The notes beneath the pieces are model-generated. The model worked only from the letters and a program-made list of their open reading frames with translations. It was not told the DNA's origin and made no database searches. The translations under genes and the position numbers were made by a program. Below are positions 50,478 through 58,169 of a stretch of 64,000 bases of DNA, piece by piece. The DNA is from Vampirovibrionales bacterium. GTDB lineage: Bacteria; Cyanobacteriota; Vampirovibrionia; Vampirovibrionales; Vampirovibrionaceae. The DNA lies in assembly GCA_016712355.1 (NCBI GenBank), contig JADJRF010000005.1:2232001-2296000 (forward strand), written 5' to 3'. How positions within the stretch are numbered: the stretch's first letter is position 1; each line of letters starts with the position of its first letter.

Positions 50478-51665
50478 TCAGGGCAGACGGGGCAGCGCGT
50501 CGGCCAGCGCGCCTGCGACTGTCTGCGAGGCGCTCTGCGAGCCTAGCGCGTCTCGAATGCGCGCATATCCCGCCCTTAATGCCTCTCTTTCGGGCGTATC
50601 CGGGAGCAGTAAGGGTTGAATATCCTCGCTCAGGCGCTGCGGCGTCACGGATTCCTGCAAGCGCTCTATCACAAAGGGATGATACGGATCAGTGAGAATG
50701 TTCGGCAAGCCAATACTGGGCAAAAGGCATACGCGGCGGGCAATAGCCGCAAACAGAGGGTGCCCGCGATACACGATAATCATTGGCGTCTGATACAGCG
50801 CAGCTTCCAGCGTCGACGTACCGGATTTCACAATAGCCGCATCGGCGATGGAAAGCAGCGCGCGCGCATCGCCGTCAATAAACCTCAGCGGCGGACGCCC
50901 CTCGCGCCGGTAAGCCTGTTGCAAGGCGCGATCAAACGCCGTGAGCGAGAGAGCTGACGAGCGCGACAGGGCCAGTTGCGGCGCCTGAAGACCCATGGTC
51001 TCCTGAAGCCGCCGCCCGGCGCCAATCAGCGGGGCGAGCAGATACGAGATTTCCATCCCCCGCGACCCGGGCAGCAGAGCCAGCACGGGCCGGGCCGGAT
51101 CAAGCCCATGTTCGGCGCAAAACGCGACGCGATCGGCAGGCGGCGGCAAAACGCCCGTCAGCGGATGACCCGCATAGGTCACCGGCACGCCGTGCGTCTC
51201 ATAGAGCGCAACCTCAAACGGAAAGATGCAGAACACCCGGTCCACATGCGCCTGAATCCGCCGGATGCGTCCGGGACGCGACGCCCAGATTTGCGGCGGA
51301 ATAAAATACCAGAGCGCGGGCGAATCGGCCCCAAATCGACGGCGAATCTGCTCTGCAAGCAGCAGATTAAAGCCGCCGTAGTCGATCAGCAAGACAATCT
51401 GCGGCTGAAAATCCTCCAGAAAGCGCAAAATCTGGCGCCCCAGACAATAATGATGCCAGGCGCCCCACACAGCGCCCGCGCCGACGCGCCCCATCCCGGT
51501 CTGATCGGCGATCAATCGCACGCCTTGCGCCGCAAGCGACGCGCCGCCCACTGCGGCAATTTCCACATCCGGCCGCAAGGCCCGCAACTTGGCCACGACG
51601 CTGGCCGCATGCTGATCCCCCGAGGGATCCCCGGTGATGATCGCCAAGCGAGTGACGCGATTCAT
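50478..51665 (-). CDS. lpxB: Lipid-A-disaccharide synthase
   Basis: A 395-residue GT-B glycosyltransferase (GT19) that joins UDP-2,3-diacylglucosamine and lipid X into the lipid A disaccharide. The N-terminus AIITGDPSGDQHAASVV, then IDYGGFNLLLAEQI, FIPPQIWASRPGRIR, YAGHPLTGVLP and LALLPGSRGMEISYL are characteristic. It starts 24 bp after the lpxI stop on the same strand, so the two are one transcription unit. It confirms an LPS-type outer membrane. The start has only AGGG close to the ATG. Confidence 0.96.
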   Translation of the reverse strand: MNRVTRLAIITGDPSGDQHAASVVAKLRALRPDVEIAAVGGASLAAQGVRLIADQTGMGRVGAGAVWGAWHHYCLGRQILRFLEDFQPQIVLLIDYGGFNLLLAEQIRRRFGADSPALWYFIPPQIWASRPGRIRRIQAHVDRVFCIFPFEVALYETHGVPVTYAGHPLTGVLPPPADRVAFCAEHGLDPARPVLALLPGSRGMEISYLLAPLIGAGRRLQETMGLQAPQLALSRSSALSLTAFDRALQQAYRREGRPPLRFIDGDARALLSIADAAIVKSGTSTLEAALYQTPMIIVYRGHPLFAAIARRVCLLPSIGLPNILTDPYHPFVIERLQESVTPQRLSEDIQPLLLPDTPEREALRAGYARIRDALGSQSASQTVAGALADALPRLP

Positions 51666-51688
51666 ACCCTCAAAACCACGCGCGCGAA

Positions 51689-52627
51689 CTAGCGCTCAGC
51701 AACTGCGCGCTCGCGCAACGCGCGCCCCGGCGCCGCCGCATCAGCCGCCACGCCCAAATCGTCCGCCGTCACAGAAATTACCGTCATGCCCGCGCGATCG
51801 GCAAAAGCCGCCATCTCCTGGGGGTCGAGATACAGAGTCGCATCCGCCTCGGTGACCAGCGCGCGCAAGCCGGCGTCGCGCATCATTTTGAGCGTACGCA
51901 CGCCGACGGTTGGCACGTCAAAACGCTGATCTTGAGAGGGTTTTGCGACTTTAACGGCAACGCCGCCCTTGCGACCGCCCCATTTTCCGGCGCGGCGCAG
52001 GCATTCGTCAGTCCCTTCAATGGCTTCTACGGCCAGCGTCATCCCCTGGCTGACCACGACCGTCTGTCCGATATCCAGTCGCCCCATCTCCTTGGCCAGA
52101 TGAAAGCCATAGGCGGCATCGCGCACTTCTTCATCGAACAGCGAGCGCTGACTCAGGCGGCAGGCGGGCAGAATCAGGTCCTTCAAAAAAGCCGTTTGCG
52201 GCAGCACTTGAAGCCCCTCGGCCTCGATAATATCAATCAGGCCCAGCATCATGCGATCGTCGTTCCGCAGGGCAAGACGACGCAAGGCGTTCAGCGCAAC
52301 TGCGTCGAGGCGCGGATTGCGAAACAACAGCCATTTGCTGACCTTGCCCGCAAACACGATATGCGACACCCCGCGCTGTTTAAACAGCGCCAGATTCTGC
52401 CCCAGCAGGCCGGGAGAAATCGCATCCAGGCTGCTCACGCCCAGCGCGCGCAAGGCGGCGGCGTTATCGCGATCCATGGTAAAGGCGGCGACGTCCCAGC
52501 CATACGCCATGGCATTTTGAGCCACGCGCGCCGGCAACTCGCCGCTACCGGCGAGAAGACCCAATCGGCCTACGGAAGGTTGGCATACGTCCGTCATACG
52601 TTCTATTAAATCACAGACCCGCGCCAT
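51689..52627 (-). CDS. lpxI: UDP-2,3-diacylglucosamine pyrophosphatase LpxI
   Basis: A roughly 312-residue DUF1009 enzyme that makes lipid X by hydrolysis at the alpha-phosphate, the LpxI alternative to LpxH. GRLGLLAGSGELP near the N-terminus, then NDDRMMLGLIDIIEAEGLQVLPQT and MTLAVEAIEGTDECLRRAG, and a late VTEADATLYLDPQEM are the LpxI hallmarks. Starts are uncertain: ATG 52627 (GGGCGAG about 8-9 nt upstream) or ATG 52597, closer to the conserved N-terminus. It is the first gene of lpxI-lpxB and catalyses the step just before LpxB. Confidence 0.94.
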   Translation of the reverse strand: MARVCDLIERMTDVCQPSVGRLGLLAGSGELPARVAQNAMAYGWDVAAFTMDRDNAAALRALGVSSLDAISPGLLGQNLALFKQRGVSHIVFAGKVSKWLLFRNPRLDAVALNALRRLALRNDDRMMLGLIDIIEAEGLQVLPQTAFLKDLILPACRLSQRSLFDEEVRDAAYGFHLAKEMGRLDIGQTVVVSQGMTLAVEAIEGTDECLRRAGKWGGRKGGVAVKVAKPSQDQRFDVPTVGVRTLKMMRDAGLRALVTEADATLYLDPQEMAAFADRAGMTVISVTADDLGVAADAAAPGRALRERAVAER

Positions 52628-53036
52628 GCGCAGGGCTCGCCCATTCAGCCGGGTTTAAATCCCTTGATGGATGAAAAGCGCCGCGCCAGACCCCATAATA
52701 AAACTGGCGCGGCCTCTGCGGATCGCCGCCGTGAGTTTTCAGCGCGAGTGGGACGTCTGGACCGTGACGCAAACCAATTTAAACCTGAACGAAGCGTGCC
52801 TACTGGAATTTCTCCAAAAGGGTCTTCCGCCCGCTTCCACCCCGCGCGAATCGTCGCCAATGGCGAGTTTTCCGGGCGAACGTTCGTTAGTGCGCGGGCA
52901 AAAGCCTAACGGCCACAGCATACTGCCATCGCCGCAGACGCGCCCGCTGTAATCAGCGGCGAGCAACGGACAGAGGTCTTATTTTCAGGAAGCCCTCTGC
53001 TCAGGGGGGCGACTACGGCTGACGCGCCAGATCCCG
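52628..53036. other. Intergenic, no gene recognised
   Basis: About 410 bp between the start of lpxI and the stop of the MerR-like gene. Several 70-90 codon frames overlap on both strands, with composition unlike the neighbours and no ribosome binding site. No RNA structure stands out. It should hold the lpxI promoter. Confidence 0.4.
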
Positions 53037-54083
53037 TCAGATTCGGGGCGTTCGCACGCGCGCGCATTGCACGCGATAGCTCGCTTTGGCGACCGGAACG
53101 CCATCGATCATGTATTCTGCCGTCAGAATCCCTTCCAAGCGGGCGTCTTCGACGTAGCACAGAGCGATGGTCTCAACACGCTTCCACAGCGGATTGGCTT
53201 CATATTCGTACTGGGTGGTAATCACCGCCGTATTGCCGAAGGTCAGCTCCGGCGCTTCGCTGAGGCGAAACACCCGGTTGCGCGAAGGCTCCACGTTGAT
53301 GCCGAAATTATCGTAGTCCACCTGCATCAACGACGCCTGCTCCTCCCAATCGCCGCAGAAGCGTTTGGGGTCAAAACGACGGGTGGCGGCTTCGAGTTGC
53401 TGTTTGAGTTCTTCCACGCGGGTATTGAGAATGGCCTCGGTTTCTTGCGTCTGCGTCCGCGCGACGGCCAGATCCTGCTGCACGCGTTCAAGATCGCGCT
53501 GCATCAGGTGCGCGTTCTTTTCGGACTCGATTAACTGGGCGTGCAGGCGCGATTTCTCATCGAGCAGTTTAAAATGGCGGTTCTCGTCGAGCTGCTCTTT
53601 CAGACTGCCGATCATGCCGCTGAGCTCTTTCACCTTCCGGTGAAACATGCTGTTGGCATTGTACAGGTGCGAGTTGAGCTTCTCGGTTTCAACGAGCTTG
53701 CCTTGCAGCGAGTCTTTTTCGGCCATCAGGCGATCGAGCATCTGCACGACTTGCGTGGAGCGCTCCGACGACATGGCCTGTGCGCCACGCGCCGAGCGGG
53801 CGGGCATTTGGGCATAAGGTCGCGTGACGCGACTAATCGGCGCGGGACGGGATGCGTTTTCTGGCGGCAGGGAGACAATTTCGCGAATCTCCTGCAACGT
53901 GCGCCCCAAGGCCAGATTCTTGCGGATATTCTTGAACAGATTGATATGATGCGGGCTATACTGGCGACGCCCGAACTCATCGGTGGGAATATTCAGGCCC
54001 AGCTCGCCTTCCCACTGACGCAAGGTATCTTCATCAATATCAAACTTCTGTAAACTCTCTAATACGGTGTCAACGGTAAACAC
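53037..54083 (-). CDS. MerR-like HTH protein with coiled coil and unknown C-terminal domain
   Basis: A 348-residue protein of three parts. Residues 1-75 look like a MerR-family winged helix (TLRQWEGELGLNIPT ... RRQYSPHHINLFKNIRKNLALGRTLQEI). Residues of about 110-240 form a long coiled coil with heptads (MLDRLMAEKDSLQGKLVETEK, and on through NTRVEELKQQLEAATRR). The C-terminal 105 residues are a separate compact domain (FCGDWEEQASLMQVDYDNFGINVEPS ... SYRVQCARVRTPRI) that I do not recognise and that could bind a ligand. It stands alone, with its upstream side facing the third candidate ncRNA. Role: probable transcription factor, inferred from the N-terminal domain only. Confidence 0.7.
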   Translation of the reverse strand: MFTVDTVLESLQKFDIDEDTLRQWEGELGLNIPTDEFGRRQYSPHHINLFKNIRKNLALGRTLQEIREIVSLPPENASRPAPISRVTRPYAQMPARSARGAQAMSSERSTQVVQMLDRLMAEKDSLQGKLVETEKLNSHLYNANSMFHRKVKELSGMIGSLKEQLDENRHFKLLDEKSRLHAQLIESEKNAHLMQRDLERVQQDLAVARTQTQETEAILNTRVEELKQQLEAATRRFDPKRFCGDWEEQASLMQVDYDNFGINVEPSRNRVFRLSEAPELTFGNTAVITTQYEYEANPLWKRVETIALCYVEDARLEGILTAEYMIDGVPVAKASYRVQCARVRTPRI

Positions 54084-54203
54084 GCGTAATCCCCTTTGTC
54101 AAAATGCCGTAACGGTTTCTTTCCCCACTAGTGTACACGGAAATTCCGTTTTGGGGGGAAGCGCGTCTGAGGTTACCCTCGCATCGGGCCCGCGTCGAGC
54201 GGC

Positions 54204-54232
54204 TTGACAAAAATAAAGAAATGTAACACAAT
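54204..54232 (+). promoter_or_regulatory. Strong candidate sigma70 promoter
   Basis: A perfect TTGACA at 54204-54209, 17-bp spacer rich in A, and CACAAT (four of six) at 54227-54232. It faces a gene-free region that ends in a hairpin at 54428-54456, so it appears to drive an RNA of about 225 nt. Confidence 0.6.
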
Positions 54233-54238
54233 ACGCAA

Positions 54239-54464
54239 TAAGATTCGGGGTATGGAACAGGGTATTGAGTCAGGGCGTAGCGCCCGGCGCTTTTTCAGTT
54301 AAGCGGCGTTTTGCTGCCCTCGCTGGGGCTGGCTTTAGACGTCTTTGGCCTGTAAACGCGTTAGACGCGCGGGATTTTCGCGCGGCCATGGTTTTATCCC
54401 CCTCACTCCCAACCTGAAAATTCGACCGGCCTCCCAGCCTTTCGGGCGAGGAGGCCTTTCTATT
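54239..54464 (+). ncRNA. Candidate ncRNA with perfect -35 promoter, about 225 nt
   Basis: Bounded by the promoter at 54204-54232 and a terminator-like hairpin at 54428-54456. Inside are GC-rich short hairpins, for example GGGCG-TAG-CGCCC at about 54275-54288 and GCGCG-GGATTTT-CGCGCG near 54370. No coding frame with a ribosome binding site fills it. Its size is in the 6S RNA range, and promoters of this strength are common for 6S and for other stable RNAs, but I see no consensus match. It lies between the MerR-like gene (divergent) and the symporter gene (co-directional). Ends are approximate. Confidence 0.5.
54428..54464 (+). terminator. Likely rho-independent terminator
   Basis: GGCCTCC (54428-54434) pairs with GGAGGCC (54450-54456), with inner GCC/GGC pairing in the loop, followed by TTTCTATT. 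The stem is strong but the T-run is short and interrupted. It should end the candidate ncRNA. Confidence 0.65.
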
Positions 54465-54504
54465 GGGGGCCGCAAAGTCGACGCGCGCGACGACGCGCTT
54501 GGAT

Positions 54505-54557
54505 TATAATAGGGAAACCCCGGCCCGCGACGGATGCAAGTGCGAGACGGCGGGCCG
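54505..54557 (+). promoter_or_regulatory. -10 box and leader hairpin of the symporter gene
   Basis: A perfect TATAAT at 54505-54510 is followed by a leader with an 8-bp perfect GC stem (CGGCCCGC 54521-54528 and GCGGGCCG 54550-54557, 21-nt loop), 36 bp before the ATG. No -35 of note is present. The hairpin could act as a stability or translation-control element. Confidence 0.4.
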
Positions 54558-54593
54558 TTAGTCTGTGTCTTCGGCGGAAAGGGCGTCACTTTT

Positions 54594-55958
54594 ATGGAAT
54601 TTGTCATCAAGGTGCTGATGGCGCTGTTTTTCGGCGTCAAGCGCCACTGGGGAATCCTCCTGGCCATTCTGGCCGGATTTGCGCTGGGCGTCGCGTTTTA
54701 TGACGCAGGCTGGAGCCATGATCCGCGTGGACAAGCCTTTTACAAGTGCTTTGAGTTCATCGGCCAGGGGTTTATCCGACTGATCTCCATGATCGTCATC
54801 CCACTGGTGGTCAGCTCGCTGATCGTCGGGATTTCTTCTCTCAAGGACGCCCGCCAGCTTGGACGCCTGGGCGTCAAAGTCGTGCTGATTTTCCTGTCCT
54901 TTATGGGGATTTCATCTGCGCTGGGCGCAACGCTCGCCATGCTGATTCAACCGGGACGCTTGCTGCATCAGGACTTAGGCCTTATTACGCAGAATCTGCA
55001 CGGCGTCATGTCCACGGCGCCGATTGATCTGACGCATCTCGGCGCCCAGTCTCACAGCCTGAAAAACCTGTTTCTGCAAATGATCCCGCTCAATCCCGTG
55101 CAGGCGCTGGGCAGCGATAACCTGATTGCCGCGCTGGTCTTCACCCTGTTGATGGGCTTTGCGCTCGCCTTCATCGGTCAGGCCGGCCGTCCCATGATCG
55201 CCCTGTTTGAATCCCTCTTTACCGCCATGATGAAGCTGACCGACTGGGTGATGATGCTGGCCGTGCCGGGGGTTTTCGCCCTGACGTTCGTCACCGTCGC
55301 GTCCACCGGCACCACGGTCTTTATCAAGCTGCTGCCCTTTGTCGGGATGGTCATTGCAGGCTTTTTACTGTTGCTGGTCGTTGTATTCCCGTTATTTCTG
55401 CAGCTTTTCGCCCGCATCGATCCGCTGAATCTGTATCGCGCCGTATCGGAAGCCATGCTGGTCGCCTTCGGGACCGCCAGCAGCTCGGCGACCCTGCCCA
55501 TTACCATCGCCAACAGCGAGCTGCGCGCGGGTATCTCCAATCGCATCGCCAGTTTTGTCCTGCCTACGGGCGCCTCGCTCAATAAAACTGCCACGACAAT
55601 GTTCGAAGTAATGGCGGTGATGTTTCTGATGCAGGTCTACGGCATGCCGCTGACGCCGATGACTGCCGGCGTGATTATGGTGATGGCCGTCATCGCCTCG
55701 ATTGCCGCAGCCGGGGTTCCCAGCGCGGGCCTGATTACCATGAGCATCATTCTCAACAGTCTGGGCCAGGGCTTTACCGTCGAAATGTTCGCCGGGGGCG
55801 TCGCCTTGTTGTGGTCGATTGATCGCGTACTGGATATGTGCCGAACGGTGATTAACGTCGTGGGCAGCGTGGTGGTTGCGGCGATCGTGGCGGCCAACGA
55901 GGGCGAGCTCAAACGCGACGTGCTGAATCACCCTGAGACGTGGCGCGATACCGTCTAA
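54594..55958 (+). CDS. Dicarboxylate/amino acid:cation symporter (DAACS family)
   Basis: A 454-residue inner-membrane transporter with about eight helices and two re-entrant hairpins. Seen are the serine-rich hairpin-1 tip GTASSSATLPITIANSE, the TM7 motif LPTGASLNKTATTMFE (in place of the usual GATINMDG), the hairpin-2 AAGVPSAGLITMSIILNSLGQG, and TM8 DRVLDMCRTVINVVGS. It imports glutamate, aspartate, serine or C4-dicarboxylates with Na+ or H+; substrate is not clear because the D of NMDG is a T here. An N-terminal extension to 54534 is less likely than ATG 54594, which has GGAAAGG about 12 nt upstream. Confidence 0.9.
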   Translation: MEFVIKVLMALFFGVKRHWGILLAILAGFALGVAFYDAGWSHDPRGQAFYKCFEFIGQGFIRLISMIVIPLVVSSLIVGISSLKDARQLGRLGVKVVLIFLSFMGISSALGATLAMLIQPGRLLHQDLGLITQNLHGVMSTAPIDLTHLGAQSHSLKNLFLQMIPLNPVQALGSDNLIAALVFTLLMGFALAFIGQAGRPMIALFESLFTAMMKLTDWVMMLAVPGVFALTFVTVASTGTTVFIKLLPFVGMVIAGFLLLLVVVFPLFLQLFARIDPLNLYRAVSEAMLVAFGTASSSATLPITIANSELRAGISNRIASFVLPTGASLNKTATTMFEVMAVMFLMQVYGMPLTPMTAGVIMVMAVIASIAAAGVPSAGLITMSIILNSLGQGFTVEMFAGGVALLWSIDRVLDMCRTVINVVGSVVVAAIVAANEGELKRDVLNHPETWRDTV

Positions 55959-55974
55959 TCGCAGGAGTTTTGCC

Positions 55975-56964
55975 GTGAGTATCTCACTTTTCGCCCGTTA
56001 CCGCAGTCGCGGGAGCTGGATCCTCGTCTTGCTGGCGTGCGTCAGCAGTCTCGCGGCAACACGGCCAGACGCTGCGCTCGCCAAGCGCCGCCCTCAAGCA
56101 GAGCCGCCCGCGCCCACGACAGAGAGGCCCAAAGCGCCAGAGGCTTCTACCACACCAGCCTCCGACTCGCCGGAATCGCAGGCGCTGGAGCCTTATAACC
56201 GCGGCGTGGAGCTATTTCAAGTCGCGCAGATCCAGGCAGAAAAAGGCAATCCGCAAGGGCAGAAGGCATTGTTGAAAGAGGCCGCCGACGCGTTTCGAAA
56301 AGCGGCGGCGCTGGATCCCAAACAGGTGAACGCGCAAAGCAATCTGGGCTTCGTTTATCTGACGCTCAACGATTATAAGCCCGCGATTCGCGCGTTTGTG
56401 GATGCGCTCGCCGTAAATCCCAATCATCTCAACTCGCTCAACGGGCTGGCGACAGCGTATGCGCTCGCCGACCGGCTGCCGCAATCGTTACAGACGTTTG
56501 ACCGTCTGACAACGCTTGATCCGACCAATCCGCAGTATTTTTTCAATCGCGGCAGCGTGCTGCAAAAAGCGGCGCGCGCAGAAGAAGCTCAGGCCGCCTA
56601 TTTACAGGCGTTAAAGCTCGATCCCAAGGACCAGCGCGCGTTGTTTAATCTGGCCACGCTGCTGGAGAATCAGGGCGATTATGACGGCGCGGTCGGCTAT
56701 TATCAGAAGGCCAAGGCGGTTGATATCAGTAATCCCGTCGGGTTGGAGGCAGTTCATCGCATCCAGGCCATCGACTCGCTGAAAAAACAGATCCAGAGCG
56801 AGCAAAACGCGGCATCAGCGGCGAAATCGCGCGAGCAGGACCGCGAGCGCGATGAGAATCGTCAGAAAGACCGTAAAAAAGAGAAGCGCTCGCACGCCTC
56901 TGACAGCGCGGACGCCCAAAACGCGCTCTCGGCGCCGACGCCCCAAGCCGCTCTGGCGGAATAA
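55975..56964 (+). CDS. TPR-repeat protein, exported
   Basis: A 329-residue protein starting with GTG (AGGAG 8 nt upstream). The N-terminus is a signal peptide (RSRGSWILVLLACVSSLAATR); VLLAC could be a lipobox, or cleavage may follow DAALA. A disordered Pro/Ala linker (to about residue 60) leads into about five tetratricopeptide repeats (for example AADAFRKAAALDPKQVNAQSN and AQAAYLQALKLDPKDQRA), and then a charged, Lys/Arg/Asp-rich coiled tail. TPRs bind partner proteins; this one should act in the periplasm or on the inner face of the outer membrane. It follows the symporter by 16 bp and precedes the GGDEF gene by 6 bp, so the three may be co-transcribed. Confidence 0.85.
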   Translation: MSISLFARYRSRGSWILVLLACVSSLAATRPDAALAKRRPQAEPPAPTTERPKAPEASTTPASDSPESQALEPYNRGVELFQVAQIQAEKGNPQGQKALLKEAADAFRKAAALDPKQVNAQSNLGFVYLTLNDYKPAIRAFVDALAVNPNHLNSLNGLATAYALADRLPQSLQTFDRLTTLDPTNPQYFFNRGSVLQKAARAEEAQAAYLQALKLDPKDQRALFNLATLLENQGDYDGAVGYYQKAKAVDISNPVGLEAVHRIQAIDSLKKQIQSEQNAASAAKSREQDRERDENRQKDRKKEKRSHASDSADAQNALSAPTPQAALAE

Positions 56965-56970
56965 CAGGCC

Positions 56971-58164
56971 ATGTTATACGGAAATCTCAAGAAAACCCTG
57001 CGTCTGAACCGCACCATTGGCGGCGCGTTCCTGTTTTACGCCGTTTTTCCGGCGCTGATGCCGACCTGGACCGCCCCACCGCCATTCTGGGCGACGCTGG
57101 CGCTGGGCGTCTCGGCGCTGGCCTTTATTGCCGCCAACGAACTGGCGCGCGCCATGCTCAAGCAGTTCGGCGAGACGGAATCGCAGCCGTTTGAGAAGGT
57201 CAGCGTCTTTCTGCCGATTATTCTCCTGTCGTTTATCAGTTGGGGCTACCTGCTAACGGGCCAGACGTGGACGTTACCGTTTTTGATTCTCCCGGCGTTG
57301 CAGGCGCAATTCTTCGGTCATACGCGCATGGCGCGCACGCTGGCGCTGGCCGCGCTGGGGCTGGCCCTGCTCGGCGTGACGCTGGGCTATCCGCATGAAG
57401 GCGTGATGACCGCCAACCCGCTGCACGCGACGCTGGCGCGCGTGGCGATGGCAATTCCGCTGACGCTGGCGCTGTTTCATTATGGATCGTTTGTATCCAC
57501 GCTGGTGCGCAGTACGTCTTCACAGGTGACGCATCTGCAATCGCTGGCGACCACGGACGGACTCACCGGCCTGATTAACCGACGCCAGTTTAATCACCGC
57601 CTGCACGCCGAAATGGCGCGCGCGCGGCGTCATCACGCGTATCTGACGCTGGCGCTGTTTGATATCGATAATTTCAAGCGCCTGAACGATTTTTACGGCC
57701 ACCCGGTGGGCGATCGCATTCTCAAAGAGCTGGGAGCCCTGCTACTGGAGAATGTTCGCGAATCGGACGTTGCAGCGCGCTACGGCGGGGAGGAATTCGC
57801 GCTGATTCTCCCAGAAACCAGGCAGGGAGAAGCCTATGAACTGCTGGAGCGTCTGCGCGCCACAGTAGAGCGCCATGTGTTCTGCCTGCCGGACAATCCC
57901 CTGACGCTGACGCTCAGCGTGGGCTTCGCCGAGCTGGATTTACTGAATCACACCGCTTTTGAGCTGGTGGAAGTCGCTGACGCGGCCTTGTATGAAGCCA
58001 AGCATCAGGGCAAGAATCGCGTGATTTATGGCGCGCCCAGCGCCGTTCATACCAGCTCGCGCGGGCGAAAATCCGGCGCGCCGCCGCGCCTTCAGTCGTC
58101 GGGATCGCGCCGCGCGCGCGATCGGGCAACGATGACGCAAGACCCAGACGACGTCCTCGAATAG
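56971..58164 (+). CDS. Membrane-bound diguanylate cyclase (GGDEF)
   Basis: A 397-residue enzyme that makes cyclic di-GMP. About six transmembrane helices lie in residues 15-180, then GGDEF with the active-site motif GGEEF (272-276) and the inhibitory RxxD site RESD (263-266), five residues upstream, so feedback inhibition is likely. The C-terminal 40 residues are basic, Ser-rich and disordered. There is no EAL domain. It follows the TPR gene by 6 bp and precedes uvrC by 5 bp, in what looks like one transcript. Membrane sensing ligand unknown. Confidence 0.93.
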   Translation: MLYGNLKKTLRLNRTIGGAFLFYAVFPALMPTWTAPPPFWATLALGVSALAFIAANELARAMLKQFGETESQPFEKVSVFLPIILLSFISWGYLLTGQTWTLPFLILPALQAQFFGHTRMARTLALAALGLALLGVTLGYPHEGVMTANPLHATLARVAMAIPLTLALFHYGSFVSTLVRSTSSQVTHLQSLATTDGLTGLINRRQFNHRLHAEMARARRHHAYLTLALFDIDNFKRLNDFYGHPVGDRILKELGALLLENVRESDVAARYGGEEFALILPETRQGEAYELLERLRATVERHVFCLPDNPLTLTLSVGFAELDLLNHTAFELVEVADAALYEAKHQGKNRVIYGAPSAVHTSSRGRKSGAPPRLQSSGSRRARDRATMTQDPDDVLE

Positions 58165-58169
58165 CGCTC

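Noticed and set aside
52671..52952. 93-codon frame in the lpxI upstream gap
   Set aside because: No ribosome binding site; competing frames of similar length on both strands.
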